DNA of 64,000 bases from Saccharothrix carnea (GTDB taxonomy: Bacteria > Actinomycetota > Actinomycetes > Mycobacteriales > Pseudonocardiaceae), in the NCBI RefSeq assembly GCF_003014735.1, contig NZ_PYAX01000008.1, positions 372,001 through 436,000 on the forward strand, given 5' to 3'. Position 1 is the stretch's first letter. Each line of letters begins with the position of its first letter. Under the pieces are notes generated by a model. The model was not told where the DNA came from, ran no database searches, and was given only the letters and a program-made list of their open reading frames with translations. Shown here piece by piece: positions 56,101 to 64,000 of the stretch. Position numbers and translations under genes: made by a program.

Positions 56101-57098
56101 GCGCCACCCCTCGTGCTCTCCCGGACCTCCAACGAGAACGGCGTCCGCACGTGCTCCGGAGCCCGCTCGGGGTCGTCCACGCGCCGCCGCAGCAGGTCCA
56201 CCGCCGCCCGCGCGATCGCGGCCTTGTCCGGCGCGACGGTCGTCAGCGACGGCAGGCTGTACGCGCCTTCCTCGGTGTTGTCGAACCCCACGACCGCCAG
56301 GTCGGACGGCACCCGCACACCACGCTCAGCGGCAGCGCGCACCGCGCCGACTGCCAGCAGGTCGTTGAAGCAGAACACCGCGTCCGGCGGCTCGGCCGCG
56401 GTCAGCAGGCGGGCCATCGCCTCCGCGCCGTCCCGGCGGTGGTAGTTCAACGCGGTCGCGACCAGCTCGTCGCGCACCGGCAGGCCCGCCTCGGCCAGCG
56501 CCAGCCGGTAGCCCTCCAGGCGTTGCGCCGCCGTGCCGCGGTGGGGGTGCGCGCCGATCGCCGCGATGCGGGTGCGGCCCAGGCCGACCAGGTGCGCCAC
56601 GGCGACGCGTGCCGCCTCCACGTTGTCGATGCCGACGTGGTCGATCGGCAGGTCGACCGAGTGCTCGCCGAGCATCACCACCGGGATGCCGGGCGCCAGC
56701 TCGCCGAAGTCGCGCGCCTGGAGCGCCTCCGGGCTCACGATCGCGCCGTCGATCATGTGCGGGCCGAGGGAGGCCAGCGTGTCCCGTTCACCCTCCCGGG
56801 TGCCGAGGGTCTGCTCGATCAGCACGTTCCACTCGTGCTCCTGGGCCGCGCCGAGCACCAGCCCGGCCAGCTCCGCGAAGTACGGCACGACCAGCTCCGG
56901 CAGCACGAGGGCGACGAAACCGGTCCGGCCGCGGCGCAGGTTGCGGGCGCCCAGGTTGGGCCGGTAGCCCGTGGCGGACAGCGCTTCCTCGACCCGGCGG
57001 CGGTTCTCCGGTTTCACGAACGCGTAGCCGTTGACCACGTTCGACACCGTCTTCACCGACACGCCGGCCAGCGCGGCGACGTCCTTGAGCGTGGCCAA
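56097..57098 (-). CDS. LacI-family repressor, probable galactoside regulator
   Basis: This 333-residue protein has a LacI helix-turn-helix at the N-terminus (TLKDVAALAGVSVKTVSNVVNG, then GYRPNLGARNLRRGRTG) and an effector-binding domain ending DLAVVGFDNTEEGAYSLPSLTTV. The start is TTG at 57098, supported by GGAGG 6 bases upstream and by the conserved domain start. It is co-translated with galK and diverges from the GH2 gene; the palindrome TACAACGTTGTA between them is the expected operator. The same core before GH92 makes that gene a possible second target. Confidence 0.92.
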
Positions 57099-57183
57099 GC
57101 GGTGCCTCCGGTGCGCTGTGGTTCGGGGTTGCCGGGTCGATTCTCGGGAACGACCGGGATCGTAGCCGGCCGGTCGGCCGCTT

Positions 57184-57195
57184 TACAACGTTGTA
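57184..57195. promoter_or_regulatory. LacI-type operator between lacI-galK and GH2
   Basis: TACAACGTTGTA is a perfect 12-bp palindrome in the 220-bp divergent region, followed by a partial copy CAACGATGTA (57198-57207). It lies 86 bp from the regulator start and 124 bp from the GH2 start, so it could control both. Confidence 0.7.
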
Positions 57196-57318
57196 TCAAC
57201 GATGTAGGAACTTCAAGTGACCCAGGTCACGAGCACCCGTTCGTGTGAGCACCGAGCACGAGCACCGAGCAACCACCCGCACCACGTCACCAGCACCCTG
57301 CCGATCGTGGAGCCACCC

Positions 57319-60042
57319 ATGCGCAAGCTGTTGTCCGGCCTGACCGGACTGCTGGTCCTCAGCACCCTCCTCGTCGCGCTGCCCGGCACCGCCGCCGCGG
57401 CCGTCTGGCAGCCCAAACCGGCACCCCTGACCACACCGTGGACCGCCCAGGTGTCGCCGACCAACGCGTTGCCCGAATACCCGCGCCCGCAGCTGGTCCG
57501 GTCGGACTGGCTGAACCTCAACGGCGTGTGGGAGTTCGCCGGCGCGCCGAACCTGTCCTCGCCCCCGTTCGGCCGCACGCTCGCCGAAGGCGTCCTGGTG
57601 CCTTACCCGATCGAGTCCGCGCTGTCGGGCATCAAGCGGCACGAGGACCACATGTTCTACCGCCGCACGTTCACCACACCGGCCGGCTGGAGCGGCCGCC
57701 GGGTGAAGCTGAACTTCGGCGCGGTCACCTGGGAGACCCGCGTCTGGGTCAACGGCGTCAGCGTCGGCACCCACACCGGCGGGTTCGACGCGTTCTCGTT
57801 CGACATCACCAACGCCCTCCGCGCCGGCGCGAACGAGGTGATCGTCGGCGTGCGGTCCACTGTGGACGGCAGCTCGTACCCGATCGGCAAACAGCGCCGC
57901 AGCCCGAGCGGCATCTTCTACACCGCGGCCTCCGGTATCTGGCAGACGGTCTGGCTGGAGCCGGTCGCGGCCAACCACATCACCCGCCTGGACACCACCC
58001 CGGACGTCGCCGCGGGCGTGCTCGACCTGGTCGTGCAGGGCACGGCGGGTCAACCGGTGCGCGCCGAGGTGCTCAGCGGCGGCCAGGTCGTCGGCACGGC
58101 CACCGGCACGGTCGGCGGGCACCTGCGCGTCCCGGTGCCCAACGCCCGGCTGTGGTCGCCCGACGACCCGTTCCTCTACGACCTGCGGGTCACCCTGGGC
58201 AGCGACGTCGTCACCGGCTACTTCGGCATGAGGTCGCTGGGCAAGGCGATGGTCGGCGGCGTGATGCGCCCGCTGCTCAACGGCAGGTTCGTGTTCCAGC
58301 TCGGCACCCTGGACCAGGGCTACTGGCCGGACGGCATCTACACCGCGCCCACCGACGCCGCCCTGCGGTTCGACCTGGAACGGCAGAAGGCGCTGGGCTT
58401 CAACATGGTGCGCAAGCACATCAAGGTCGAGCCCGCCCGCTGGTACTACCACGCCGACCGGCTCGGGCTGATGGTGTGGCAGGACATGCCGTCGCTGGAC
58501 GCGGTCGACGACGTGCCCAACGGGCGCGCGCACTTCGAGTCCGAACTGCGGCGGATGGTCGACCAGCTCAAGGGCATCACGTCGATCGTGCAGTGGGTGC
58601 CGTTCAACGAGGGCTGGGGCGAGTACGACGCCGGGCGGATCGTGAACCTGGTCCGGTCGATCGACAACACCCGGCTGATCAACCACAACTCGGGCTCGAA
58701 CTGCTGCGTCTCCGACCCCGACCCGGGCAACGGCGACATCATCGACGACCACGCCTACCAGATGTCCAGCGCCACCCGGCTTCCCGACGCCAACCGGATC
58801 GCGGTGCTCGGCGAGTTCGGCGGGCTGGGCCGGCGGATCGTCGGCCACGAGTGGCAGCCGGGCGCCGGGTTCGCGTACGGCGAGCTGTACCCGGACGAGA
58901 CGTCGCTGACGGGCAGGTACGTCGAGATCACCAAGGAGGTCGGCCGGTTCGTGCACACGCGCGGGCTGTCGGCCTCGGTCTACACCGAGCCGTACGACGT
59001 GGAGAACGAGGTCAACGGCTTCTACACCTACGACCGCCAGGTGCTGAAGGTGTCCGAGGCGCGGGTGCGGGAGGTCAACCGGCGCGTGCTGGCCCTCGCG
59101 GCGGGCACCGAGGTGGGGCGCGGCGAGGCGATCTCGTTGCGGGTGACGACGGCCGGCTACACGGATCGGCACCTGCGGCACCAGGACGGGCTCGCGCGCA
59201 CGGACGTGATCACCGACGACCTCGGCCGGTTGGACGCGACGTTCTGGGCGCGGCCGGGGCTGTCGGACGCGGCGTGCCTGTCGTTCGAGTCGAGGAACTT
59301 CCCGGGGCGGTTCCTGCGGCACTCGGCGTCGAGGGTGCGGTCGGACGCCAACGACGGGTCGGCCGGGTTCGCCGGGGACGCCACGTTCTGCGCTCGTCCG
59401 GGCGCGGGCGGGACGGTGCTGGAGTCGCGCAACCTGCCCGGCCACTTCGTGCGGCACTACCAGGAAGGCGTGTACCTGGCGCGGTCGGGCGGGGCGAACC
59501 CGTGGGACAGCGCGACGGGCTTCGCGGCGGACACGACGTGGGCGGCGGTCGTGCCGCTCTGGCGCAGCGGCGCGGACCTGCCGCTGGACCAGGCGCGGTC
59601 GTTCCGGGTGACCACGGCCGGGTTCACCGACCGGTACCTGCGGCACCAGGACGCGCTGGCGCGGACGGACGTGGTCACCTCGGGGAGCACGGCCCTGCTG
59701 AAGGCCGACGCGACGTTCATCGTGCGGCGCGGTCTGTCCGAGCCGTCGTGCTACTCGTTCGAGTCGCGCAACCTCCCGGGCCAGTACCTGCGGCACGCGC
59801 AGTTCCGGGTGCGGCTGGCGGCGTCCGACGGCACCGACCTGTTCCGCCGGGACGCCACGTTCTGCGCCCAGCCGGGTGTCGGCGGTGTGCGGTTGACGTC
59901 GGTGAACGAGCTGGGTGCGAGCGTCCGGCACTACGCGGAGGAGGTGTGGGTCGCGGTGAACGGCGGCGCCCACCCGTACGACAACCCGACGTCGTACGAC
60001 GCGGACGTGAGCTGGGCCGTGACCGCGCCCTGGACGCCGTAG
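57319..60042 (+). CDS. Secreted GH2 glycosidase with two AbfB (CBM42-type) domains
   Basis: This 907-residue exported enzyme has a signal peptide ending TAAA (about 28). A GH2 sugar-binding fold (about 55-230), an Ig-like domain (about 235-315) and a TIM barrel follow, with acid/base E431 (VPFNEGWGEYD) and nucleophile candidate E499 (VLGEFGG). Two AbfB beta-trefoils (about 605-750 and 765-905) have repeated FESRNxPGxxLRH and TTAGxTDRxLRHQD motifs; AbfB binds arabinofuranose side chains. Beta-galactosidase or related activity on arabinogalactan is plausible, but GH2 specificity cannot be read from sequence. ATG 57319 is chosen for the signal peptide and GGAG; an in-frame GTG at 57217 gives no signal sequence. 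Confidence 0.88.
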   Translation: MRKLLSGLTGLLVLSTLLVALPGTAAAAVWQPKPAPLTTPWTAQVSPTNALPEYPRPQLVRSDWLNLNGVWEFAGAPNLSSPPFGRTLAEGVLVPYPIESALSGIKRHEDHMFYRRTFTTPAGWSGRRVKLNFGAVTWETRVWVNGVSVGTHTGGFDAFSFDITNALRAGANEVIVGVRSTVDGSSYPIGKQRRSPSGIFYTAASGIWQTVWLEPVAANHITRLDTTPDVAAGVLDLVVQGTAGQPVRAEVLSGGQVVGTATGTVGGHLRVPVPNARLWSPDDPFLYDLRVTLGSDVVTGYFGMRSLGKAMVGGVMRPLLNGRFVFQLGTLDQGYWPDGIYTAPTDAALRFDLERQKALGFNMVRKHIKVEPARWYYHADRLGLMVWQDMPSLDAVDDVPNGRAHFESELRRMVDQLKGITSIVQWVPFNEGWGEYDAGRIVNLVRSIDNTRLINHNSGSNCCVSDPDPGNGDIIDDHAYQMSSATRLPDANRIAVLGEFGGLGRRIVGHEWQPGAGFAYGELYPDETSLTGRYVEITKEVGRFVHTRGLSASVYTEPYDVENEVNGFYTYDRQVLKVSEARVREVNRRVLALAAGTEVGRGEAISLRVTTAGYTDRHLRHQDGLARTDVITDDLGRLDATFWARPGLSDAACLSFESRNFPGRFLRHSASRVRSDANDGSAGFAGDATFCARPGAGGTVLESRNLPGHFVRHYQEGVYLARSGGANPWDSATGFAADTTWAAVVPLWRSGADLPLDQARSFRVTTAGFTDRYLRHQDALARTDVVTSGSTALLKADATFIVRRGLSEPSCYSFESRNLPGQYLRHAQFRVRLAASDGTDLFRRDATFCAQPGVGGVRLTSVNELGASVRHYAEEVWVAVNGGAHPYDNPTSYDADVSWAVTAPWTP

Positions 60043-60070
60043 CGGTTCACTGAGGTCTAGGAGTCCTTTG

Positions 60071-60107
60071 TGGACCCGCACGGTGCTGCTGCTACCGTGC
60101 GGGTCCA
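60071..60107 (+). terminator. 14-bp perfect hairpin overlapping a start codon
   Basis: Arms 60071-60084 and 60094-60107 are perfectly complementary with a 9-base loop. It can end the GH2 transcript, but its last base is the A of the next ATG. In a read-through message it would bury the ribosome site of the small membrane-protein gene. Confidence 0.6.
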
Positions 60108-60403
60108 TGAAAGGTCTCGCCGTGCTGGGCACGGTGCTGCTGTGCGTCTTCGCGCCGATCGCCCTGGTGTACGGGTTGATGGCGTTCACCCCGACAGGCA
60201 GTTGTGAGTACTCGGTGTCGGGGGTGTGCTCTTACGGGCGGGCGCCGATGGTCGTGGCGGCCGGCGGCACGGCGTTGGCGTGGGCGGCGGGCGTGGTGCT
60301 GACGTGGGCTGGTACCCGAGGCCGGGCGCGGGTGGTGGTGCCCTACGCGGCGCTGGCGGTGATCGTGCTGCTGCTGGTCGTGGCGGGGCGGATGGCGGGG
60401 TAG
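60107..60403 (+). CDS. Small membrane protein, unknown function
   Basis: This 98-residue protein has three hydrophobic segments (about 4-27, 47-66, 74-95) and two cysteines in a short loop (GSCEYSVSGVCSYG) that could form a disulfide outside. ATG 60107 gives the natural first helix (MKGLAVLGTVLLCVFAPIAL). No family is recognised. The last 61 bases overlap the 3' end of the gene on the opposite strand. Confidence 0.6.
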   Translation: MKGLAVLGTVLLCVFAPIALVYGLMAFTPTGSCEYSVSGVCSYGRAPMVVAAGGTALAWAAGVVLTWAGTRGRARVVVPYAALAVIVLLLVVAGRMAG

Positions 60404-60921
60404 GCGGAGCGGGCGAGCCAGACGAGCGCTCCGCCGACGATGACGTGCAGGACGCTGGTGAGCGGCGTGTCGGGCAGCCGTGCGGCGAAGGTGAAGACCG
60501 GTAGCGCGACGGCGTAGGCCCACACCGGGACGGGCGGGTGGACGCGGGCCTTGAGCATGCTGATCGCGAAGATGACCGTGCCGATGGCGAAGACCAGGGC
60601 GCTGGTGGACAGCACGATCACGGTCGGCGCGGCGAGTTCGGGTTGGCCGAGGTGGAACAGGACGATGTTCAACGCGTAGGCGGCGGCGCCGAACAGGCCG
60701 AGCCCGACGAAGTTCACCGCGTAGCCGATGGTGCCCAGGGTGGTGCGCGGCTGCTTCAGGTAGAGGGCGGTGAGCAGCGGCGCGGCGAGGGCCGGTGACA
60801 CGCCGATCACGAGGCTGGTGGCGGCCGTTTCGCCGGTGAACGCCTCGATCGCTCCCGGGAGGGCGATGAGGAGGCCCGACAGCGCGCCGCAGAAGGCGCC
60901 GAATCGCAGCAGGAACGTCAT
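60343..60921 (-). CDS. Multi-pass membrane protein, unknown function
   Basis: This 192-residue protein has about five to six predicted spans (FGAFCGALSGLLIALPGAI, TIGYAVNFVGLGLFGAAAYAL, VIVLSTSALVFAIGTVIFAIS and others). It lacks known transport or enzyme motifs. The C-terminal tail (PAIRPATTSSSTITASAA) is encoded in the region overlapping the convergent small membrane-protein gene, so the true end of function may lie earlier. ATG 60921. Confidence 0.65.
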   Translation of the reverse strand: MTFLLRFGAFCGALSGLLIALPGAIEAFTGETAATSLVIGVSPALAAPLLTALYLKQPRTTLGTIGYAVNFVGLGLFGAAAYALNIVLFHLGQPELAAPTVIVLSTSALVFAIGTVIFAISMLKARVHPPVPVWAYAVALPVFTFAARLPDTPLTSVLHVIVGGALVWLARSAYPAIRPATTSSSTITASAA

Positions 60922-61011
60922 GCTGGGGACGGTATCGGCGCAGGTCGGGGGTGGGGGAGTGCCGGTCGGCCAGGATCGGGGGTGCCATCTGGCACGTGCC
61001 GACGATCCGTG

Positions 61012-61038
61012 TGTCCCGCGTGTCCCGCGTGTCCCGCG
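61012..61038. repeat. Three tandem copies of a 9-bp unit
   Basis: TGTCCCGCG is repeated three times exactly and followed by a partial copy TGTCGGG. A second short array, GGCAGGT, lies at 61064-61080. Both sit just left of the inverted-repeat element. Confidence 0.7.
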
Positions 61039-61086
61039 TGTCGGGTGGTAGGCGGCAGGTGGCAGGTGGCAGGCTGCTCAAGCTTG

Positions 61087-61535
61087 AAAAGATCAAAAGC
61101 GTCCTCGCCGGACGGGCAGATCAGCAGGATGACCCCAAATGCCGTCTGGATGTCCTGTTTGGTTGGTGGTCCGGACTCCGTGTCATCCCACCGACCTCCC
61201 TCCGGGTCACCACACGTGTCAAGGGGGGCGCGAGCCCTAAGTTGGAGTTGTAGGCAAAGGTGGACGCGCCCCCCTTGACACGTGCGGTAAGGCTTCGCCA
61301 GGTCGGCGGGATGACACGAAGCCCTCCTTCTAGGGAAGAAGGACGTGCCAGTGGACGGCGCGGGGGTCGCCGGCGAGCGCGGGGTCGAGCGGGCCCGGGG
61401 CGTGTGCGGCTGCGAGGTCCTTCACTTTTCAATGGGATGACACGAAGCCCGGGACCACGCTGGGTCGGGAGATCAAGGCGTAGTTGGGGTCATCCTGCTG
61501 ATCTGCCCGTCCGGCGAGGACGCTTTTGATCTTTT
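61087..61535. mobile_element. 449-bp gene-free element with perfect 52-bp terminal inverted repeats and nested palindromes
   Basis: The arms 61087-61138 and 61484-61535 are exact reverse complements over 52 bp. Inside lie an 18/19-matched pair (61179-61197 with 61300-61318) and a perfect 20-bp pair (61213-61232 with 61265-61284). A direct repeat GGGATGACACGAAGCCC occurs at 61308 and 61434. No frame encodes a protein-like product. The layout fits a MITE-like non-autonomous element, possibly several nested insertions, in the 682-bp gap between a membrane-protein gene and the histidine kinase. No target-site duplication was identified with certainty. Confidence 0.65.
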
Positions 61536-61603
61536 GCCCTTGCCCTTGGTGGGCAACGGTCGCCGCCTCCGCAGCCGAGCGCGTCCGCACGTAACCTGCC
61601 CCT

Positions 61604-62605
61604 GTGCGTCGATTGCGGTGGTTGTCGCCCCTGTTGTGCGGGGTGGTGTTGGTGGCTGGTGGTTATGCCGGGTTGGCTGGGCTCGGGGAGACGCGGTGGG
61701 TGGCGTTTGTGCTCGGGTTGGTGGCCCTGGTCGCGGTGGACGTGGTGGGGGCGCGGGTTCCGGCGGTGGTTGTCCTCGCAGTTCAGGCTGTGCTGGTGGT
61801 CGTGGTGGCGTTCGCGGACGGGTCGGGGATGGCGCGGGTGTTGTTCTTGCTGTTGCCGTTCGGGGCGTACTTCGCCTTCGGGCGGGTGGTGGCGGTCGGG
61901 GTCGGGGTGGCCAGTGCGGTCTTCCTGGTGGTCGCGTTCCAGGTGACGGTGCCCGGTTGGACGCGGTCGGTCGAGCACGTGTCGGACCTGCTGATGTTCG
62001 GGATCGGGCTGGTGCTGGCGTTGGCGATGGCCGAGATGTCCGCCGCCGCCGAGCGCAACCGGGTGGCGCGGGACGTCCACGACGGGCTCGGTCACCACCT
62101 CACCGCCGTCTCCGTCCTCCTGGAGAAGGCGTCGGCGTTCCGGGAGGTCGACGCGGCGGTGGCGGACCGGGCGGTCGAGGACGCGCGGGAGTCGGCACGG
62201 CGGGCGTTGGAGGACGTGCGCACGTCCGTCCGCGCCCTGCGCGAGCCCTTCCGGTTGGGGGAGTCGTTGACGCAGCTGGCGGGCGGCCTCGGGGTCGCGG
62301 TCGCCTGCACGGGCGACGAATCCCGGTACGCCACCGGCACCCTGCTGGCGCTCTACCGGGCCGCGCAGGAAGGGATCACCAACGCGATGCGGCACGGCGG
62401 CTCGGACGTCTCCGTGACGGTGCACTGCGGACCCCGGGAGGCGCGGTTGGTCGTGGTCGACGACGGGCCGGGGTTCGCCGCCGAACGGGAAGGGTTCGGG
62501 TTGCGCGGTGTCCGGGAGCGGATCGCGCAGGCCGGTGGGTCGGTCGAGGTGGACTGCGGCTCGGGCACGAAGCTCACGGTGGTCGTGCCGAGGGGGACGG
62601 TGTGA
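61604..62605 (+). CDS. Sensor histidine kinase, NarL-type
   Basis: This 333-residue membrane kinase has four to five spans in residues 1-140. The HisKA_3 phosphoacceptor H159 lies in RDVHDGLGHHLTAV, and a HATPase domain has N-box QEGITNAMRHG, G1 VVDDGPGF and G2 GLRGVRER. No extracellular sensor domain is visible, so it probably senses within the membrane. GTG 61604 begins the first helix. Its stop overlaps the response-regulator start (GTGA). Confidence 0.92.
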   Translation: MRRLRWLSPLLCGVVLVAGGYAGLAGLGETRWVAFVLGLVALVAVDVVGARVPAVVVLAVQAVLVVVVAFADGSGMARVLFLLLPFGAYFAFGRVVAVGVGVASAVFLVVAFQVTVPGWTRSVEHVSDLLMFGIGLVLALAMAEMSAAAERNRVARDVHDGLGHHLTAVSVLLEKASAFREVDAAVADRAVEDARESARRALEDVRTSVRALREPFRLGESLTQLAGGLGVAVACTGDESRYATGTLLALYRAAQEGITNAMRHGGSDVSVTVHCGPREARLVVVDDGPGFAAEREGFGLRGVRERIAQAGGSVEVDCGSGTKLTVVVPRGTV

Positions 62606-63219
62606 GCGACGTGCGCGTCGTCGTCGTGGACGACCAGCAGCTCATCCGCGAGAGCATCGCCGCCCTGCTCGACCTCCAGCCCGGCATCACGGTGGTCGGC
62701 ACGGCCGGTGACGGGCGGGACGCGGTCGCGTTGGTCGCGGAGGCGGACCCGGACGTGGTCCTGATGGACGTCCGGATGCCGGTGGTGGACGGCATCGAGG
62801 CGTTGGGGCTCCTGCGGGGCGGCAGGGCCAGGGTGGTCATGCTGACCACGTTCGACGACGAGGAATACGTGGTGCGCGCGTTGAAGGCGGGTGCGAGCGG
62901 CTACCTGCTGAAGGACCGACCGGCCGTCGAACTGGCCGCGGCCGTGCGGCTGGCGCACTCCGGTGTGGTCCAGTTCGACCCGGCCGCGGCGGCACGGCTG
63001 GCGTCCGCGCTGGGCACCCCACGGCCGGACGGGCTCACCGAACGGGAAGTGGACGTGCTGAGGCTGCTCGCCGATGGCCGCACGAACCGCGAGATCGCGG
63101 GACGCCTGCACGTCAGCGAGGGCACGGTGAAGAACCACGTCTCCCGCATCCTCGGACGGCTCGGCCTGCGCGATCGCACGCAGGCCGCCGTCTACGCCCG
63201 CGACCGTGGCCTGCGGTGA
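62602..63219 (+). CDS. NarL/FixJ-type response regulator
   Basis: This 205-residue regulator has a receiver domain with acidic pocket D10-D11, phosphoacceptor D56 (VLMDVRMP), T/K switch positions (MLTTFDD, YLLKDRP), and a C-terminal LuxR-type helix-turn-helix (LTEREVDVLRLLADGRTNREIAGRLHVSEGTVKNHVSRIL). It is the cognate partner of the kinase at 61604, coupled by GTGA. Targets are unknown; the pair is followed convergently by the subtilase-like gene after 3 bp. Confidence 0.94.
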   Translation: MSDVRVVVVDDQQLIRESIAALLDLQPGITVVGTAGDGRDAVALVAEADPDVVLMDVRMPVVDGIEALGLLRGGRARVVMLTTFDDEEYVVRALKAGASGYLLKDRPAVELAAAVRLAHSGVVQFDPAAAARLASALGTPRPDGLTEREVDVLRLLADGRTNREIAGRLHVSEGTVKNHVSRILGRLGLRDRTQAAVYARDRGLR

Positions 63220-63222
63220 GGC

Positions 63223-64000
63223 CTACACCGGGACCATGCCCATGAACAGCAACAGGTTCGGCGACCCGGTGCCGGGGTTGGTGATCACGCCGGGGGTGGC
63301 GTTGGCCCGCAGCGCCTCGGCCACCGCCACCGCCGGGTCACCCGGGAACCGGTGCCGCCACAGCGCCGCCACGCCCGCCGCGTGCGCGGAAGCCGTGGAA
63401 CCGCTGATGGTCGAGTACGCGGTGTCCGTCGTGCCCCACGCCGACGTGATGTTCACGCCCGGCGCCCACACGTCGATGCACGAGCCGTAGTTGGAGAAGC
63501 TCGCCTTCGCGTCGTTGACGTCCGTCGCACCCACGGTGGTGGCCAGCGGCGTGCTGCCGGGGGAGTAGCCGCACGCGTTGGCGTTGGAGCTGCCCGACAC
63601 CACCGAGTAGTGCACGTTCGCGTTGATCGACGCGGTGATGGCGTCGTTGAACGCCTGGTTGGGCCCACCGCCGAGCGTCATCAGCGCCACCGCCGGACGG
63701 CCACTGGCCGCCGCGTCCCGGGTCGCCCAGTCGATGCCCGCGATGATCTGCGAGTACGTGCCGGAACCCTGGCAGTTCAGCACCCGCACGGACACCAGGG
63801 TGACGTCCTTCGCCACGCCGGTGGTCCGGCCGCCGACCGTGCCCGCCATGTGCGTGCCGTGGCCGTTGCAGTCGTTGCCGGGCGGGGTGACGCCGCCGAT
63901 GGTGTCCAGGCCGGGCACGGCCGCGCCGTCGAACTCCTGGTGCGTGTACCGGATGCCGGTGCCGAAGATGTACGCCCGCACGGTGGACGCGGTGTTGGGG
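63223..64000 (-). CDS. Subtilase-fold (S8) protein lacking the catalytic Asp, 5' end outside window
   Basis: The visible C-terminal 258 residues follow the proteinase K/aqualysin branch of S8. The first catalytic motif, normally V-I-D-T-G, reads YIFGTGIRYTH, so Asp is replaced by Gly. His is kept (NGHGTHMAG). The oxyanion Asn region (A-A-G-N) reads VSGSSN. The serine motif, normally SGTSMASPHVAG, reads SGSTASAHAAG, one residue short; the Ser is kept only if a gap is allowed. The fold seems intact to the end, with no stop or frameshift. It is thus probably an inactive homologue or binding protein rather than a protease. The N-terminus and any signal peptide lie beyond the window. Confidence 0.8.
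   Translation of the reverse strand, partial: PNTASTVRAYIFGTGIRYTHQEFDGAAVPGLDTIGGVTPPGNDCNGHGTHMAGTVGGRTTGVAKDVTLVSVRVLNCQGSGTYSQIIAGIDWATRDAAASGRPAVALMTLGGGPNQAFNDAITASINANVHYSVVSGSSNANACGYSPGSTPLATTVGATDVNDAKASFSNYGSCIDVWAPGVNITSAWGTTDTAYSTISGSTASAHAAGVAALWRHRFPGDPAVAVAEALRANATPGVITNPGTGSPNLLLFMGMVPV

Noticed and set aside
57217-57318. GTG start 34 codons upstream for the GH2 gene
   Set aside because: It would hide the signal peptide and run close to the operator; ATG 57319 begins a standard signal sequence.
57196-60189. 997-codon minus-strand open frame opposite GH2
   Set aside because: It is an antisense frame without protein-like segments, while the plus strand has a GH2 barrel and two AbfB domains.
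61012-61038. Short 9-bp array as CRISPR or iteron origin
   Set aside because: Direct tandem units with no spacers, no AT-rich region and no replication gene nearby.

Overview
The window is high-GC actinomycete DNA. Codon third positions are almost all G or C, GTG and TTG starts are common, genes overlap by ATGA/GTGA, and many proteins are secreted or lipoproteins. Gene content (streptogrisin-type protease with a ricin-type lectin, GH87, AbfB domains, msiK-less sugar importers, NB-ARC/TPR regulators) fits a soil member of the Pseudonocardiales such as the Saccharothrix/Lentzea/Actinosynnema group. That placement is inferred from style and not proven. No tRNA, rRNA, CRISPR array or complete transposase gene was seen.

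Most of the window is a plant-polysaccharide utilisation region. At 2.3-9.8 kb lies a pectin block: a secreted pectate lyase-pectin methylesterase fusion, a translationally coupled sugar importer without its own ATPase, an enolase-superfamily acid-sugar enzyme, and a second secreted pectate lyase. At 10.6-16.1 kb two secreted enzymes follow on the minus strand, a serine protease with a lectin domain and a very large GH87 alpha-1,3-glucanase. After a small membrane protein and an NB-ARC/TPR regulator (16.3-19.0 kb) comes an arabinose block (19.1-35.4 kb): a YtfQRT-YjfF-type furanose importer, a secreted GH43 arabinan hydrolase, a LacI-type repressor, araB-araD-araA, and a second, ChvE-GguAB-type importer. 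Four near-identical operator-like palindromes sit in front of these units and appear to tie them into one regulon: arabinan is cut outside, arabinose is imported by two systems, then isomerised, phosphorylated and epimerised to xylulose 5-phosphate.

At 35.6-44.4 kb are a secreted beta-helix protein, a ROK-family regulator with a degraded zinc motif, another ATPase-less sugar importer, and a secreted GH92 alpha-mannosidase with a lectin domain under a 22-bp perfect palindrome. At 44.7-57.1 kb are mixed functions: a PD40-like protein with an MFS exporter, a secreted metallophosphoesterase, a LysR-LysE amino-acid export pair, an epoxide hydrolase facing a YjbR protein across three inverted repeats, a Tat-exported PhoD phosphatase coupled to a secreted repeat protein, and a LacI-galK pair. 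The LacI-galK pair diverges from a secreted GH2 enzyme with two AbfB domains (57.3-60.0 kb). The palindromes before GH2 and GH92 share the same 10-base core.

The right end (60.1-64.0 kb) holds two small membrane proteins, a 449-bp gene-free element bounded by a perfect 52-bp inverted repeat with nested palindromes inside, a NarL-type two-component system, and the C-terminal part of a subtilase homologue that has lost its catalytic aspartate. The left end begins inside a GNAT acetyltransferase gene, followed by what looks like a decayed minus-strand gene and a TPR protein that resembles a regulator lacking its DNA-binding half.
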